Source: Ovis canadensis (taxonomy: Eukaryota > Chordata > Mammalia > Artiodactyla > Bovidae). From it: a DNA stretch of 64,000 nucleotides. Shown here piece after piece: positions 9,421 to 20,479 of this stretch; the stretch's first letter is position 1; each line of letters starts with the position of its first letter. A model generated the notes under the pieces. The model was not told the origin of the DNA. It searched no databases and worked only from the letters and a program-made list of their open reading frames with translations. The stretch is from positions 44,308,501-44,372,500 of the forward strand of contig NC_091255.1 in NCBI RefSeq assembly GCF_042477335.2, written 5' to 3'. The position numbers and the translations under genes were made by a program.

Positions 9421-12149
9421 GGAGGTGGGCCTGGCTGGGGTCTCCAGGCTCTTGCTTCCCCTCTCTGACCCCTGTCCTCTGCTCTTCACACAACCCTGTG
9501 CACGCTTCCAGCCCCTCCAGAAGGGCCCCTGCTGGCCGCCTCACCAGCTCAGCTTGTTTATAAGCTGTTCAGGGAGTGCTTTGAAGTCCTCTCCCCCTGG
9601 GCCTTCTCTCGCACGGATCCTGGGTCTGGCTCCCTCTGACTCTGCTCCCTTCTTGCCCTTCTCTGGAGGGTGGTGGGGAAGCCGTGTTCACCAACTCCCC
9701 GGGACAGCTGAGGGCTCCGTTGTCTGTTCCCACCCCCACAGGCCTCTGGGAAGTGGAGTCTGGGTGGGGCAGCCTGAGCAGGGGCCTGAACTGGCGGGTG
9801 TCCTCTGCCTTTCACCCTCCCCAAGGAATCAGGCGTAGATCTGCCTGGAAGAGGCTGGATCCTGACCTCGTCTCAGAAGAGCCCCGCCACTGTGGGAAGG
9901 CAGAGGCCCCATGGACCCTTCATACCTTCTAGGACAGGTTCAAAGCCCACTCTAGGTGCAGCCAGTAGGAAGTCACCCAGGACAGTGAATTCTGGACGAC
10001 CCTTGGCCTCAAGATCACCCTTAGCAGAACAATCCCCAGACCACTAGAGTACTGACAACACGCTGGCACCGCTCCCTAGATGGGCCAGGTCCCCTTCCTC
10101 CAGAGACTTCCGCTATAACCTTGGTGGAGACGCCTGGAGACCCACAGGGACGCCAAGCAGCCCCCAGATGCCATGTCCCTCGTGCACAGACCGAACCTCT
10201 CACCTCCTGAAGCATCTCCTCCCGCCCCCTTCTTGATGTTTTCTAAAGCGCCTACTATGGGCTAATGTGTGGGTACACAGGGATAGATGGCAGTCCTCGT
10301 CCACAGAGAGGGCACAGTCTTGGCCAGAAAACAAACCTGCAAAAGCACGAGAGTAGTGTGCAGTCTTGGGGCCCCTACAAGGGCCAAGGCGCAGGCAGGA
10401 GGGAGAAGCCTGGGGTGGCTGTTGGGCCCGTGACATGGGCTGGGTCTTGAAGCCTGAGCAGGACCCATTTCCTATACTTCATCTTGGATGCCTCGTCAGC
10501 TGAGACCCTCCTTCCGGGGGCATAGGCCTCCAGAAACAGAGGTGAGAGGGAAGTACAAAGGTTTAGGAAAGGGGGTGGGGTGGGAGCTGTGGGTCTGGCC
10601 TCTGCTGGAGTTGGCCCAGCGGAGTCAGAGCAGCAGTCCATTCTTGTCCATCCTGCTTGGGCTCCCAGACCGGAGGCAGTCACACTTTCTCCCAGATGGA
10701 TGAGAGAGGCCAACCCTCTGGGAGCCTCCCTGCCCTGATCCTGGTTATTTAAACATATCTGAGGCGGAGGAAAGATTTGAGGCGCCAGAATTGGGGTGCT
10801 GGGGAGAAGGAAGTCCTCAGCAATGGTACTCAGATGGATTCTCAGAAGGCCAGGCAGCCTTGGTTAAAGGCGGTGATTAGTCAAAGCCAAGCCAAGGAGT
10901 TCAATAAAGCCAGAGGCTCATTACGCAGCTGGGGACCCCCTGCCTGCGCAGCCCAGGGCCTGGGTTACATTACAGGGCTGTGTGAACTCTCCCCTCAGAG
11001 TGAGACTGTACTGGCCTTGAAATAATTATGGGGCCTCAGCAGATGGTGGAGGCAGACAGGGGAGACCTTCAGCTGTGGGACACGTGACCTGTCAGCATCT
11101 GTGCAGAGCAGGACACGGGAGGGTCCACCCTGGGCCTCGGGGGAGGCAGCACTGAATCGAGATCTGAGAATGGCGAGGTTGGCCGTCGGCGCGGCCTGGC
11201 CAGTGCTTTCGCCAGCCAGGCCCCTTTACAGCCTGTCCAGTCCAGGGGGGCCTGCTAGTGGGGCCAAGTCCCTGGAAGCTTGGGTGCCAAGGTCTGAATA
11301 GATCTTTGGGTCATACTGCAAGAACAGGAGACCCTTCTGGCAGCTGTGAGTCCTTGAATGCCTTCCTGGAGCAAGTGGGCATCAAGGAGCTTGGGGATGT
11401 CAGACACCTCGCTGGGAGGCTCCATGGTGCTGAGGCTGAGCACCATGCAAGGAGTCAGAGGACCCCCTGAACAAACCCCTCAGGCTCCTTCCCTCTCCCT
11501 CCTCTGTGATCCTTTGTCCTGACTCCTCCAGCTCTGCCTTGACAGAACAGGCTTCAAATATCCTCAGGCAGCTCTCAGCCAAGACAAACACAGGAGGGAA
11601 GGAGCCAGAAGGCTGTGGGGCTCCCCCTCTCCACTCTGCTAGGGGAGAGTAAGGGCCTGGGGCTCCAGCAATGAGACTAAAATGGGGCATGGCCCCCATT
11701 CCATTCAGGCCTCGCCTACCCAAAAAGCTTCCTGACCACTCCACTCTCCTCACTCCCACCTGTCCGCCTCACTGTTTCCTCCTTTTGGATGAGAGAGAAG
11801 AAAGGATGGCTCAGATTCGGTTCTCTCTGCTCACCCTCACGCTGCTGAGCCAAGGGGCATGTATCCTTTAGGACCTAACACAGCCCTAGTTCCCTTTCCA
11901 ACAGCATAAAATGTACAGTGACTGAGAAACAGGCCCCTTTCCTGAATGATCATTATTTCAAGACCTCTGGCTTAAAGACAGCTTCTCCACTTTCATTTAG
12001 CCTGTAATACCATGAACTTCTGCCTCCATTTCCTTCTCCATCTTATGGTTCTCCCTTCTCTCTCAAACCCTGGAAGCTGCCACGTTGCTGTTTCAATCTT
12101 TGAAAGTTCCACACAGAATTTCCCTTTAACCTATGTGAATGCTGTCCTC
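9421..12149. other. Unique sequence, no gene recognised
   Basis: Mostly unique DNA. Around 10235-10350 there is a weak resemblance to an old L2/MIR motif ('gcgcctactatgggctaatg'). Open frames on both strands are Pro/Ser-rich with no domain and no splice context I could support. Confidence 0.45.
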
Positions 12150-12265
12150 CCCACGGAAGACTTTCCTTCCCTGGCCTGTTCCATCTGATCCTGGTCAACT
12201 GCTCCCCAAGCTTCTCAGAAGCTGCACCTTCTAGGAAGCCTTCCTGACCTCAGAAGCTGAGGGAG
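12150..12265 (+). repeat. L2 LINE fragment
   Basis: The text 'ctaggaagccttcctgacct' preceded by a 'cttccctggcctgttcc' type stretch matches an internal 3' part of L2. It is old and short. Confidence 0.4.
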
Positions 12266-12402
12266 GCCAAAATCACCCTGGGGGTTCCAGGTAAAGTTTT
12301 TAAAACAAAAAAGCAAAACAAACAAAAACAAAAACTGGTATACAAAACCTGTCGCAATTAAACATTCAACCCTGTCAGGATGTATGTCTGTGCCTGTGTA
12401 AA

Positions 12403-12617
12403 TGGTGAAAGTGAAAGTGAAAGTGAAGTCACTCAGTCGTGTCTGACTCTTTGTGACCCCATGGACTGTAGCTTGCCAGGCTCCTCCCTCCATGAGATTC
12501 TCCAGGCAAGAGTACTGGAGTGGGTTGCCATTTCCTTCTCCAGGAGATCTTCCCGACCCAGGGATCGAACCTGGGTCTCCCACATTCCAGGCAGACGCTT
12601 TAACCTCTGAGCCACTA
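12403..12617 (-). repeat. Bov-tA SINE
   Basis: Reverse-oriented ruminant tRNA-Glu/Bov-A SINE. The 3' GTGAAA/GTGAAGT repeats are at the left, then 'cactcagtcgtgtctgactc', 'ctccaggcaagagtactgga' and the tRNA-like end with 'gggatcgaacctgggtctcc' at the right. No clear target duplication was found. Confidence 0.9.
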
Positions 12618-12644
12618 AATAGGTTTAAATGATAATGTCAAAAA

Positions 12645-12803
12645 TCCACAATAGATGGAGGGGAGGAATAAATGAGGAATATGGGATTAACAGATACATA
12701 TTACCACACAGAAGATAGATACACAAGGATTTACTATATAGCCCAGGGAACTACATTCAATATCTTATAATAACCTATAATAGAAAAGAATTTTGAAAAA
12801 GAA
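12645..12803 (+). mobile_element. L1 3'-end fragment, left part (split by BovB)
   Basis: The text 'ggatttactatatagcccag' and 'ggaactacattcaatatctt' with 'ataataacctataatagaaa' is the typical ruminant L1 3' UTR tail. It continues after the BovB block at about 16855 ('attactttgcggtacccctg'), so the BovB inserted into this L1. Confidence 0.75.
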
Positions 12804-13265
12804 TATAGCAGGAGACGGCAAGATTGAACATCAGCATCTTAGGAATTAGTGAACTAAAATGGACAGGAATGGGTAAATTTAATTCAGATGACCATTATAT
12901 CTTCTACTGTGGGCAAGAATCCCTTAGAAGACATGGAGTAGCTCATAGTCAGCAAGAGTCTGAAATGCAGTACTTGGGTGAAACCTCAAAAATGACAGAA
13001 TGATCTCAGTTCATTTCCAAGGCAAACCGTTCAATATCACAGTAATCCAAGTCTATGCCCCAACCACTAATGCTGAAGAAGCTGAAGTTGACCAGTTCTA
13101 TGACGAACTATCACAAAAAATGGTGTCCTTTTCATCCTAGGGGATGGGAAGGAAAAAGTAGGAAGTCAAGAGATACTTGGAATAAAAGACAAATTTGGCC
13201 TTAGAGTACAAAATGAAGCCTTGCAAAAGCTAACAGAGTTTTATCAAAAGAACATGCTGATCATA

Positions 13266-13427
13266 TTGTTCAGTCACCAAGTCACGTCTGACTCTTTGCT
13301 ACCCCACGGACTACAGCACACCAGGCCTCTCTGTTCCTCACCATCTCCCAGAGTTTGCCCAAGTTCATGTCCATTGAATCGGTGGTGATATCCAACCATC
13401 TCATTCTCTGCTACCCTCTTCTCCTTT
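13266..13427 (-). mobile_element. Short BovB 3'-end insertion
   Basis: A reverse-oriented, strongly 5'-truncated BovB tail inserted inside the larger plus-strand BovB. It is flanked by near-identical 11-bp repeats, tgctgatcata (13255-13265) and tgctggtcata (13428-13438), which fit a target-site duplication. Confidence 0.8.
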
Positions 13428-14196
13428 TGCTGGTCATAGCAAACACCCTTTTCCAAAACTCTACACATGGACATCACCAGATGGTCAATAGCGAAATCAG
13501 ATTTTTTGTAGCTGAAGATAGAGAAGCTCGATACAGTCAGCAAACACAAGACTTGGAGCTGACTGTGGCTCAGACCATGAACTCCTTATTACAAAATTTA
13601 GGCTTAAATTGAAGAAAATAAAGAAAACTACTAGGCCATTTAGATGTGACCTAAATCAAATCTCTAATGATTATACAGTGGAGCTAACAAGTAGACTCAA
13701 GGGATTAGATCTGGTAGACAGAGTGCCTGCAGAACTGTGGACGGAAGCTTGTGACATTGTACCCACTCCCAAGAAAAAGAAAGGCAAAAAGGCAAAGTAG
13801 TTGTCGAGGAGGCTTTACAAACAGCTGAGAAAGAGAGGCAAAAGGCAGGGGAGAAAGGGAGAGATATACCCAACTGAATGCAGAGTTCCAGAGAATAGCA
13901 AGGAGAGATAAGAAGGCCTTCTTAAATGAACAATGCAAATAAAGAGAGGAAAACAATAGAATGGGAAAGACTAGAGATCTCTTCAAGAAAATTGAAGACA
14001 TCAAGGGAATATTTCATGCAAGGACAGGCACAATAGAGAACAGAAATAGCAAGGACCTAACAGAAACAGGAGATTCAGAAGTGGCAGGCTTACACAGAAG
14101 AACAACATAAGAGAGGTCTTAACGACCCAGATAACCACGATGGTGTGATCACTCAACTACAACCAGACATCCTGGAGTATGAAGTCAAATGGGCCT

Positions 14197-14395
14197 TAGG
14201 CAGTATCTGTGGCTCAGCTGGTAAAGAATCCGCCTGCAGGGAGGGAGACTAGGTTTGATCCCTGAGTTGGGAAGATTCCCTGGAGAAGGGAGAGGGTACT
14301 CACTCCAGTATTCGGACCTAAAGAATTCCATGGACAGTCCATGGGGTTGCAAAGAGTTGGACACGACTGAGCGACTTTCACTTCACTGCAAACAA
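14197..14395 (+). repeat. Bov-tA SINE inside BovB
   Basis: A plus-strand Bov-tA copy: tRNA-like start 'gtggctcagctggtaaagaa', then the Bov-A part ending 'ggacacgactgagcgacttt'. It splits the surrounding BovB between 'gccttaggcagta' and 'aacaaagccagtgg'. It is the only plus-oriented Bov-tA I saw in the window. Confidence 0.85.
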
Positions 14396-15388
14396 AGCCA
14401 GTGGAGGTGACGGAATTCCTACTGAGCTATTTCAAATCCTAAAAGATGATGCTGTGAAAGTGCTGTACTCAATATGTCAGCAAATTTGGAAAACTCAGCA
14501 GTGGCCACAGGATTGGAAAAAGTCAGTTTTTATTCCAGTTCCAAAGAAGAACAATGCCAAAGAATGTTCAAACTACCATACGATTGCGCTTATTTCATGC
14601 TAGCAAAATTATGCTCAAAATCCTTCAAGCTAGGCTTCAGTAATACATGAGCCAAGAGCTTCCAGATGTACATGCTGGGTTTAGAAAAGGCAGAGGAATC
14701 AGAGATCAAATTGCCAACATTTGTTGGGTCATGGAGAAAGCAAGAGAATTTCAGGAAAAAATGTCTACTCCTGCTTTATGCTAAAGTGTTTGTGTGGATC
14801 ACCCCAAACTGTAGAAAATTCTTAAAGAGATGTGAATACCAGACCACCTTACCAAACTCCTGAGAAACCTGTATGCAGGTCAGGAAGCAATAGTTAGAAC
14901 CAGACATGGAAAAATAGACTGGTTCAAAATTGGGAAAGGAGTATGTCAAGGCTGTAAACTGTCACCCTGCTTATTTAACTTATATGCAGAGAACATCATG
15001 TAAGATGCCGGGCTGGATGAAGCATAAGCTGGAATCAAGATTGAGAGGAGAAATATCATCAACCTCAGATATGTAGATGATACCACTCTAATGGCAGAAA
15101 GTGAAGAGGAACTGAAGAGTCTCTTGATGAGGGTAAAAGAGGAGAGGGGAAAGCTGACTTAAAATTCAGCATTCAAAAAACTAAGATCATGGCATCTAGT
15201 GCCATCACTTTATGGCAAATAGAAGGGGGGAAAGTGGAAGCAGTGACAAATTTTATTTCTTGGCCTCCAAAATCACTGTGGACAGTGACTGCAACCGTGA
15301 AATTAAAAGATACTTGTTCGCTGGAAGGAAAGCTATGACAAACCTAGACAGCATATTAAAAAGCAGAGAGATCACTTTGCTGACAAAG

Positions 15389-16375
15389 GTTGTTGGTTGT
15401 TCACTCGCTCAGTCATATCTGACTCTGAGACGCCATGGAATGCAGCATGCCAGGCTTCCCTGTCCTTCACTAACTCCCATAGTTTGCTCAAACTCACTTC
15501 CGTTAAGTCAATGATGCCATCCAACTGTCTCATCCTCGGTCATCCCCTTCTCCTCCTGCCTTCAATCTTTCCCAGCATCAGAGTCTTTTCCAATGAGGTG
15601 GCTCTTAGCATTAGGTGGACAAAGTATTGGAGCTTCAGCTTCAACATCAGTCCTTTCAATGAATATTCAGGACTGATTTTCTTTAGGATTGACTGGTTTG
15701 ATCTCCTTGGTGTCCAAGAGGCTCTCAAGAGTCTTCTCCAGCACCACAGATTGAAAGCATCTATTCTTCAGCACTCAGCCTTCTTTGTGGTCCAACTCTC
15801 ACATTCATTCATGACTACTGAAAAAACCAGACATTTGTTGGCAAAGTGGTTTCTACTTTTTAATACACTGCTTAGTTTTATCATAGCTTTTCTTCTGAGG
15901 AGCAAGCATCTTTTAATTTCATGGCTGCACTGATTTTGGAGCCCAACAAGATAAAATCTGTCATCTGTCACTGTATTTCCATTTTTTCCTCATCTGTTTG
16001 CCATGAAGTGATGGAACCAGATGTCATGATATTAGCTTTTTGAATGTTGAGTTTTAAGCCAGCTTTTTCACTCTCCTCCTTTACCTTCATCAAGAGGCTC
16101 TTCAGTTCCTCTTCACTTTCTGCCATTATCATGGTGTCATCTGCATATCTGAGGTTATTGATATCTCTCCCTGAAATCTTGATTCCAGCTGTATTTCATC
16201 CAGCTTGGAATTTTGCATAATGTACTCTGCATATAAGTTAAATAAATAAGGTGATAATATACAGACTTGACGTACTGCTTTCCCAATTTTGAACCAGTCC
16301 GTTATTTCATGTCTGGTTCTAATTGTTGCTTCTTGGCCTGTATACAGGTTTCTCAGGAAGCAGGTAAAGCATACC
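15389..16375 (-). mobile_element. Opposite-strand BovB nested in BovB
   Basis: Starting near 15389 the sequence switches to reverse BovB, with the element's 3' end at the left and the reverse-transcriptase region at the right, then returns to forward BovB at about 16400. The junctions share a diverged repeat (ctgacaaagg at the left, actgacaaaaa near 16399-16409), consistent with a target duplication. The two strands of BovB can form a long imperfect inverted repeat with the host copy. Confidence 0.8.
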
Positions 16376-16852
16376 TCCTTACTCCTTACTGACAAAAATC
16401 CTACAGTCAAAGCTATGTTTTTTCTAGTAGTCATGCATGAATGTGAGAGTTGAACCACAAAGAAGGCTGAGCACCAAAGAATTGATGCTTTCAAATTGTG
16501 GTGCTGGAGAAGACTCTTGAGAGTCCCTTGGACACCAAGGAGATCAAACCAATCAATGCTAAAGGAAACCAACCCTGAAAGTTCATAGGAAGGACTGATG
16601 TTGAAGCTGAAGCTCCAATACTTTGGCCACCTGATGTGAAGAGTCAACTCATTGGAAAAGACTCTGATACTGGGAAAGATGGAAGGCAAAAGGAGAAGAG
16701 GGTGGAAGAGAATGAGATGCTTACTCATCCAACTCAATGGACATGAATTTGAGCAAACTCTGGGAGACAGTGGAGGGCAGAGGAATCTGGTATAGTGTAG
16801 TCCATGGAGTCACAAAGAGTTGAACACAACTTAGTGACTAAGCAACAAAATG

Positions 16853-16876
16853 TGTGTGTGTGTGTGTGTGTGTATA
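16853..16876. repeat. (TG)n microsatellite
   Basis: A run of about eleven TG units at the 3' end of the BovB, followed by 'tatacaaacacatatata'. BovB and Bov-tA tails often seed such repeats. Confidence 0.9.
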
Positions 16877-16960
16877 CAAACACATATATACGAATTACTT
16901 TGCGGTACCCCTGAAACTAATGCCATATTGTGAATGAACTGTGCTTTGATTAAAAAAGAA
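16877..16960 (+). mobile_element. L1 3'-end fragment, right part
   Basis: The text 'attactttgcggtacccctg' and 'aaactaatgccatattgtga' continues the L1 3' UTR interrupted at 12803 and ends in an A-rich stretch (attaaaaaagaa). Confidence 0.7.
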
Positions 16961-17655
16961 TCCATACAATGAAATGTTACTCAGCCATAAAAAAGAACAA
17001 AATAGTGCCATTTGCAGAGATGTGGAAGGAACTAGAGATTGTCATGCAGAGTGAGGTAAGTCAGAAAGAGACAAACTAATAAAATGTGGCCTGTATGTGG
17101 GATCTAGAGAATGGTGGAGATGAACTTATTTGCAAAGTAGAAATAGAGTCACAGACATAGAGAACAAGCTTAGGGTTACCAAGTGGGGAAAGAAGGGTTG
17201 GGATGAATTGGAAGACTAGGATTGACATAGATACCCTATTGGTACTATGTATAGGATAGATAGCTAGTGAAAACCTACTGTAAAGCACAGGGAACTATAC
17301 TCAATGCTCTGTGGGGACATAAATCGGAAGGACGTCAAAAAAGAGGATTTGTTCATTTTGCTGTATAGCAAGAGACAGAATATTATAAAGCAACTACTGT
17401 TTTTTAGTTGCTAAGTCATATCCAACTCATTTGCGACCCTATGGACTGTTTGTAGCCCACCAGCATCCTCTGTCCATGGAATTTCTCAGGCAAGAATACT
17501 GGAGTGAGGTGCCATTTCCTTCTCCAGGACATCTTCCTGACTCAGGGATAGAACTCATATCTCCTGCATCACAGGTATATTCTTTACCACTGAGCCATCA
17601 GGGAAGCCAAAAGCAACTATACTCCAACAAAAATTAATTTTTAAAAATCCACATT
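16961..17655 (+). mobile_element. Second L1 3'-end copy, split by a SINE
   Basis: This copy begins in the last part of ORF2 ('gttactcagccataaaaaag') and runs through the 3' UTR ('cctactgtaaagcacaggga', 'actatactccaacaaaaatt'). A Bov-tA SINE at 17397-17609 interrupts it. No intact coding capacity remains. Confidence 0.85.
17397..17609 (-). repeat. Bov-tA SINE with target duplication
   Basis: Reverse-oriented Bov-tA inserted in the L1 3' UTR. The 10-bp repeat aaagcaacta flanks it exactly (17387-17396 and 17610-17619), showing target-site duplication by L1-type machinery. Confidence 0.92.
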
Positions 17656-18317
17656 TGAGGCCCTTTTTGAGTACACCCTGGCCCGGTGACCCTCCTGGGA
17701 TTGCCTGTGATACACCTGGGCATATTTTGTGTAGTGCCGAAATTACTTTCTCATCTATCATCCAGACTGGCCTAGAAACTCCTGGCAAGCAGGGACTGTG
17801 TCTGGCGCATGGTTCCAACAGACAGCACACACTGAACCAATGTACACTGGAGGAATGAATGGATGGTCCCATGAATGAATGGATTCGTCCAGCAGACCAT
17901 GCGCTTACAGGACAGGAGTGAGCATCCCTGGTGTCTGTCAGCCCTGAGAGAGACTAGGCAGTCCTAGGGCTGTAAATCAGGACTCCAGAGACCAGCTCTA
18001 AGTCAGGCCAGGCAGGATATAGCCATCCCTGGGCCCATCAGCCAATTCTAGGCAAAATGGTACTGGAATCTGAAAGGAACAGGCCTGGACAGTGGGGTCA
18101 GAGAAAGTTTGGGCATCACGTGGGCAGCCCTAGGGGTAGAAAAAGGGGCCCATTGGGACCCACCACAGCTCCCACACTTCTCTTTACATATCTGTCCCTT
18201 TGCTTCTCTCCAGGCCTCCGTGATTTCATATTTAACAGCGAAGAGTCCCCCTTCAACCATATTCTTCTCTGCTTCCAGAGTTACCTTTTTAATTCCAAAA
18301 CTGAACGTGTTGTTTCC
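17656..18317. other. Unique sequence, no gene seen
   Basis: Short unique stretch; a (GAATG)-like patch near 17855-17882 is the only pattern. Open frames are featureless. Confidence 0.4.
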
Positions 18318-18337
18318 CTGTTGTAGTGGGTTGAATG

Positions 18338-18339
<2 letters not shown>

Positions 18340-18370
<31 letters not shown>

Positions 18371-18684
18371 CATGCTCAGTTGCTCAGTCTTGTCTCTTTG
18401 CTACCCTATAGACTAGAGCCCACCAGGCTCCTCTGTCCATGGGATTTTCCAGGCAAGAATACTGGAGTGGGTTGTCATTTCCTCCTCCAGAGGATCTTTG
18501 CTACCCTATAGACTAGAGCCCACCAGGCTCCTCTGTCCATGGGATTTTCCAGGCAAGAATACTGGAGTGGGTTGTCATTTCCTCCTCCAGAGGATCTTCC
18601 TGACCCAGGGATCGAACTCTTGTCTCCTGTGTCTCCTGCATTGCAGGCAGATTTCTTTACAGCTGAGTCATCGGGGAAGTCCAA
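18340..18684 (-). repeat. Bov-tA SINE with internal 100-bp duplication
   Basis: Reverse-oriented Bov-tA headed by a TG tract (18340-18364) and inserted in MLT1 with a 10-bp target duplication gttgaatggt (18330-18339 and 18685-18694). Its Bov-A part is present twice in exact tandem with a 100-base period (see the separate entry), making it longer than a normal copy. Confidence 0.92.
18395..18598. repeat. Exact 100-bp tandem duplication
   Basis: The segment beginning 'tctttgctaccctatagact' recurs exactly 100 bases later and I find no mismatch between the two copies. The junction shares the short word tctt, suggesting slippage or unequal exchange. It lies wholly inside the Bov-tA SINE. Confidence 0.95.
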
Positions 18685-19140
18685 GTTGAATGGTAGCCGC
18701 ACCCCCCCCCCGCCGCCGCCCCCAACAAAGATATGTCCATGTCCTAACATCTGAAATCATGAATGTGAACTTATTTAGGAAAAAGGTTTTTGCAGATAGG
18801 ATTAAGTTAAGGATCTTGAAATAAGACCTTTCTGGATTATCCAAGAGGGTCCTGAATCCAGTGATAGGTGTCCTTAAAAGAGAAAGGCAGAAGAAGGCTA
18901 AGACACAGAAGGGCAGGCCATTAAAGATGGAAGCAGAGATTAGAGCAATGTTATCATAAGCCCAGAGATGCCTGAGCCATCAGCAGCTAGATTAGGTAAG
19001 AAAATTATTCTGCTCTGGATCCTTTGGAGGAAATGCAGCCCCACTGACACCTTGGTTTAGGGCTTCTGGCCTCCAGAAAATAAATTTGTGTTATCTTGAG
19101 CCACCAAATTTGTGGTAATTTATACGGCAGCCCTAGGAAG

Positions 19141-19300
19141 ACACACCTACACACCTGCCTCAAACTCTTCAATGGCCCCTCCTGGTCAGGATTAAATGGC
19201 CCAGGGAGCCTGCTGAGAGTTGATCCTGCCCCCTCTCCAGCCTCATTGCTCACCCTGCATGTTCCAGCTGTACAGAATTACTGATGGTCTCTGAGCATCC
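19141..19300 (+). repeat. Possible L2 fragment
   Basis: The words 'cctcaaactcttcaatggcc' and 'ctccagcctcattgctcacc' resemble the L2 3' third. Tentative because the copy is decayed. Confidence 0.35.
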
Positions 19301-20121
19301 CACCAGGGTGATCAGCCATCCTGGTTTGCCTGCAATTGGCCTGGTTTTGGCACTGAAACTCCTGCATCCCAGGAAACTCCTTAGTCTTGGGCAAACTAGA
19401 ATGTTTTTTTCCCTATCATGCTGTCTAAATTTAATTTAGGCCATTCCCTCTGCCTAAATTGTTCAAAAAAACTCCACTTTGGGACATGACCAAAAAAAGG
19501 GTCAACCAGGGCAGTCCAGAGGTGAGGGGTGGGCCACCTACACCTTGGGGAGCCCAAGCCTGGGTCATACTGTGTGAACCATAAAGACAACATTTATCCT
19601 GCCAGGGACCCAGAGTCAGCGGGCTACAGAGCCTCAGGCACCAGCAGCAGTGAGGGGTTGACAACCTGGGTGGGTCTAGCCCCATAGGAAGAGTCACAGT
19701 TGGCACTGGTGTGGGTGAACTAAGGCAGTGGCCCAGAGGAAGTGGCTATGGATGGGAGTCACTGCATGGCTGCTGGGTAGGGAGGAGACAGGCAAGGACT
19801 GTTTTGGCAGGATCCAATGATCCTGAGCGTTAGAGACAAGCAGTCAAAGTAACTGTCAGGAGTGCATTCGGCAGCACGCAACAAAGCCTGAGCAGCTGTG
19901 GCTTAAATAATTAGAAGTTAAAGTTTCTCACAGAGTAAGAAGTTCAAGACAGCTTGGCTAATTTATCAGGGCTGTGTTTCTTATCTTTTCTGTCACCTTC
20001 AGCATGTGGCCTTTGCCCTTAATGTCTGATGATGGCTGCTCCCCTAGATACTTCCTCATTCTGGACCCAGATTAGGGGGAAAAGCCAAAACCTCTGGAAC
20101 CATATCTGTTTATTCAGGGAG
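19301..20121. other. Mostly unique; old repeat near 19870-20115
   Basis: The part at 19870-20115 ('gtggcttaaataattagaag', 'cagcatgtggcctttgccct') resembles a common ancient mammalian interspersed repeat whose family I cannot name. The rest shows no recognisable element or exon. Confidence 0.3.
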
Positions 20122-20136
20122 GGAAGATTTCTTGCC

Positions 20137-20468
20137 TTTTTTTTTTTTTTTCCTTTTAATGCAATAGCTCTACACACTTTTAAATTTATTTGCTGTATTT
20201 TTGGCCTGCGCTGGGTCTTTGTTGCTCTGAGTGGGCTTTCCCTAGTTGCAGCAAATGGGGGCTACTCTCTCGTTGCAGCGTGCAGGTTTCTCATCGTGGT
20301 GAATTCTCTTGCTGCTGAGCACAGGCTCTAGGGCACACGGGCTTCAGTAGTTGTGGTACGTGGGCTTAGACGCCTGGCTGTATGTGGAATCTTCTTAGGT
20401 CAGGGATCAATCCCACGTCCCCTGCGCTGGCAGGTGGATTTTTAACCACCAGACCACCAGGGAATTCT
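20137..20468 (-). repeat. CHR-type tRNA-Glu SINE
   Basis: Reverse CHR SINE (cetartiodactyl tRNA-derived): poly(T) at the left, 'tctttgttgctctgagtggg', 'tttctcatcgtggtgaattc', and the tRNA-like end 'accaccagaccaccagggaa' at the right. Imperfect flanking repeats ggaagatttct (20122-20132) and ggaagacctct (20469-20479) fit an old target duplication. Confidence 0.85.
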
Positions 20469-20479
20469 GGAAGACCTCT

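Larger units (their letters stand above)
12804..16850 (+). mobile_element. BovB (RTE) LINE, 5'-truncated, host of nested insertions
   Basis: This plus-strand BovB starts in the endonuclease region ('aacatcagcatcttaggaat') and runs to the 3' end with 'cacaaagagttgaacacaac'. Compared with the copy at 41.06 kb it lacks about 460 bases of 5' sequence. It is interrupted by a short BovB at 13266-13427, a Bov-tA SINE near 14197-14395 and an opposite-strand BovB at about 15389-16375. Open frames such as 13609-13800 and 14666-14863 are remnants of its endonuclease/reverse-transcriptase protein, broken by many stops and shifts. It is not a functional gene. Confidence 0.9.
18318..19140 (+). repeat. MLT1 (ERVL-MaLR) LTR, split by a SINE
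   Basis: Hallmarks of MLT1 in order are 'ttgtagtgggttgaatggt' at the start, then after the SINE 'ccatgtcctaacatctgaaa', 'gataggtgtccttaaaagag', 'cttctggcctccagaaaata' and the end 'ttatacggcagccctagg'. This is an ancient mammalian solo LTR. Confidence 0.75.

Noticed and set aside
12403-12617. tRNA-Glu gene in the Bov-tA copies
   Set aside because: The tRNA-like head is part of a SINE; it lacks intact stems and is followed by the Bov-A body.
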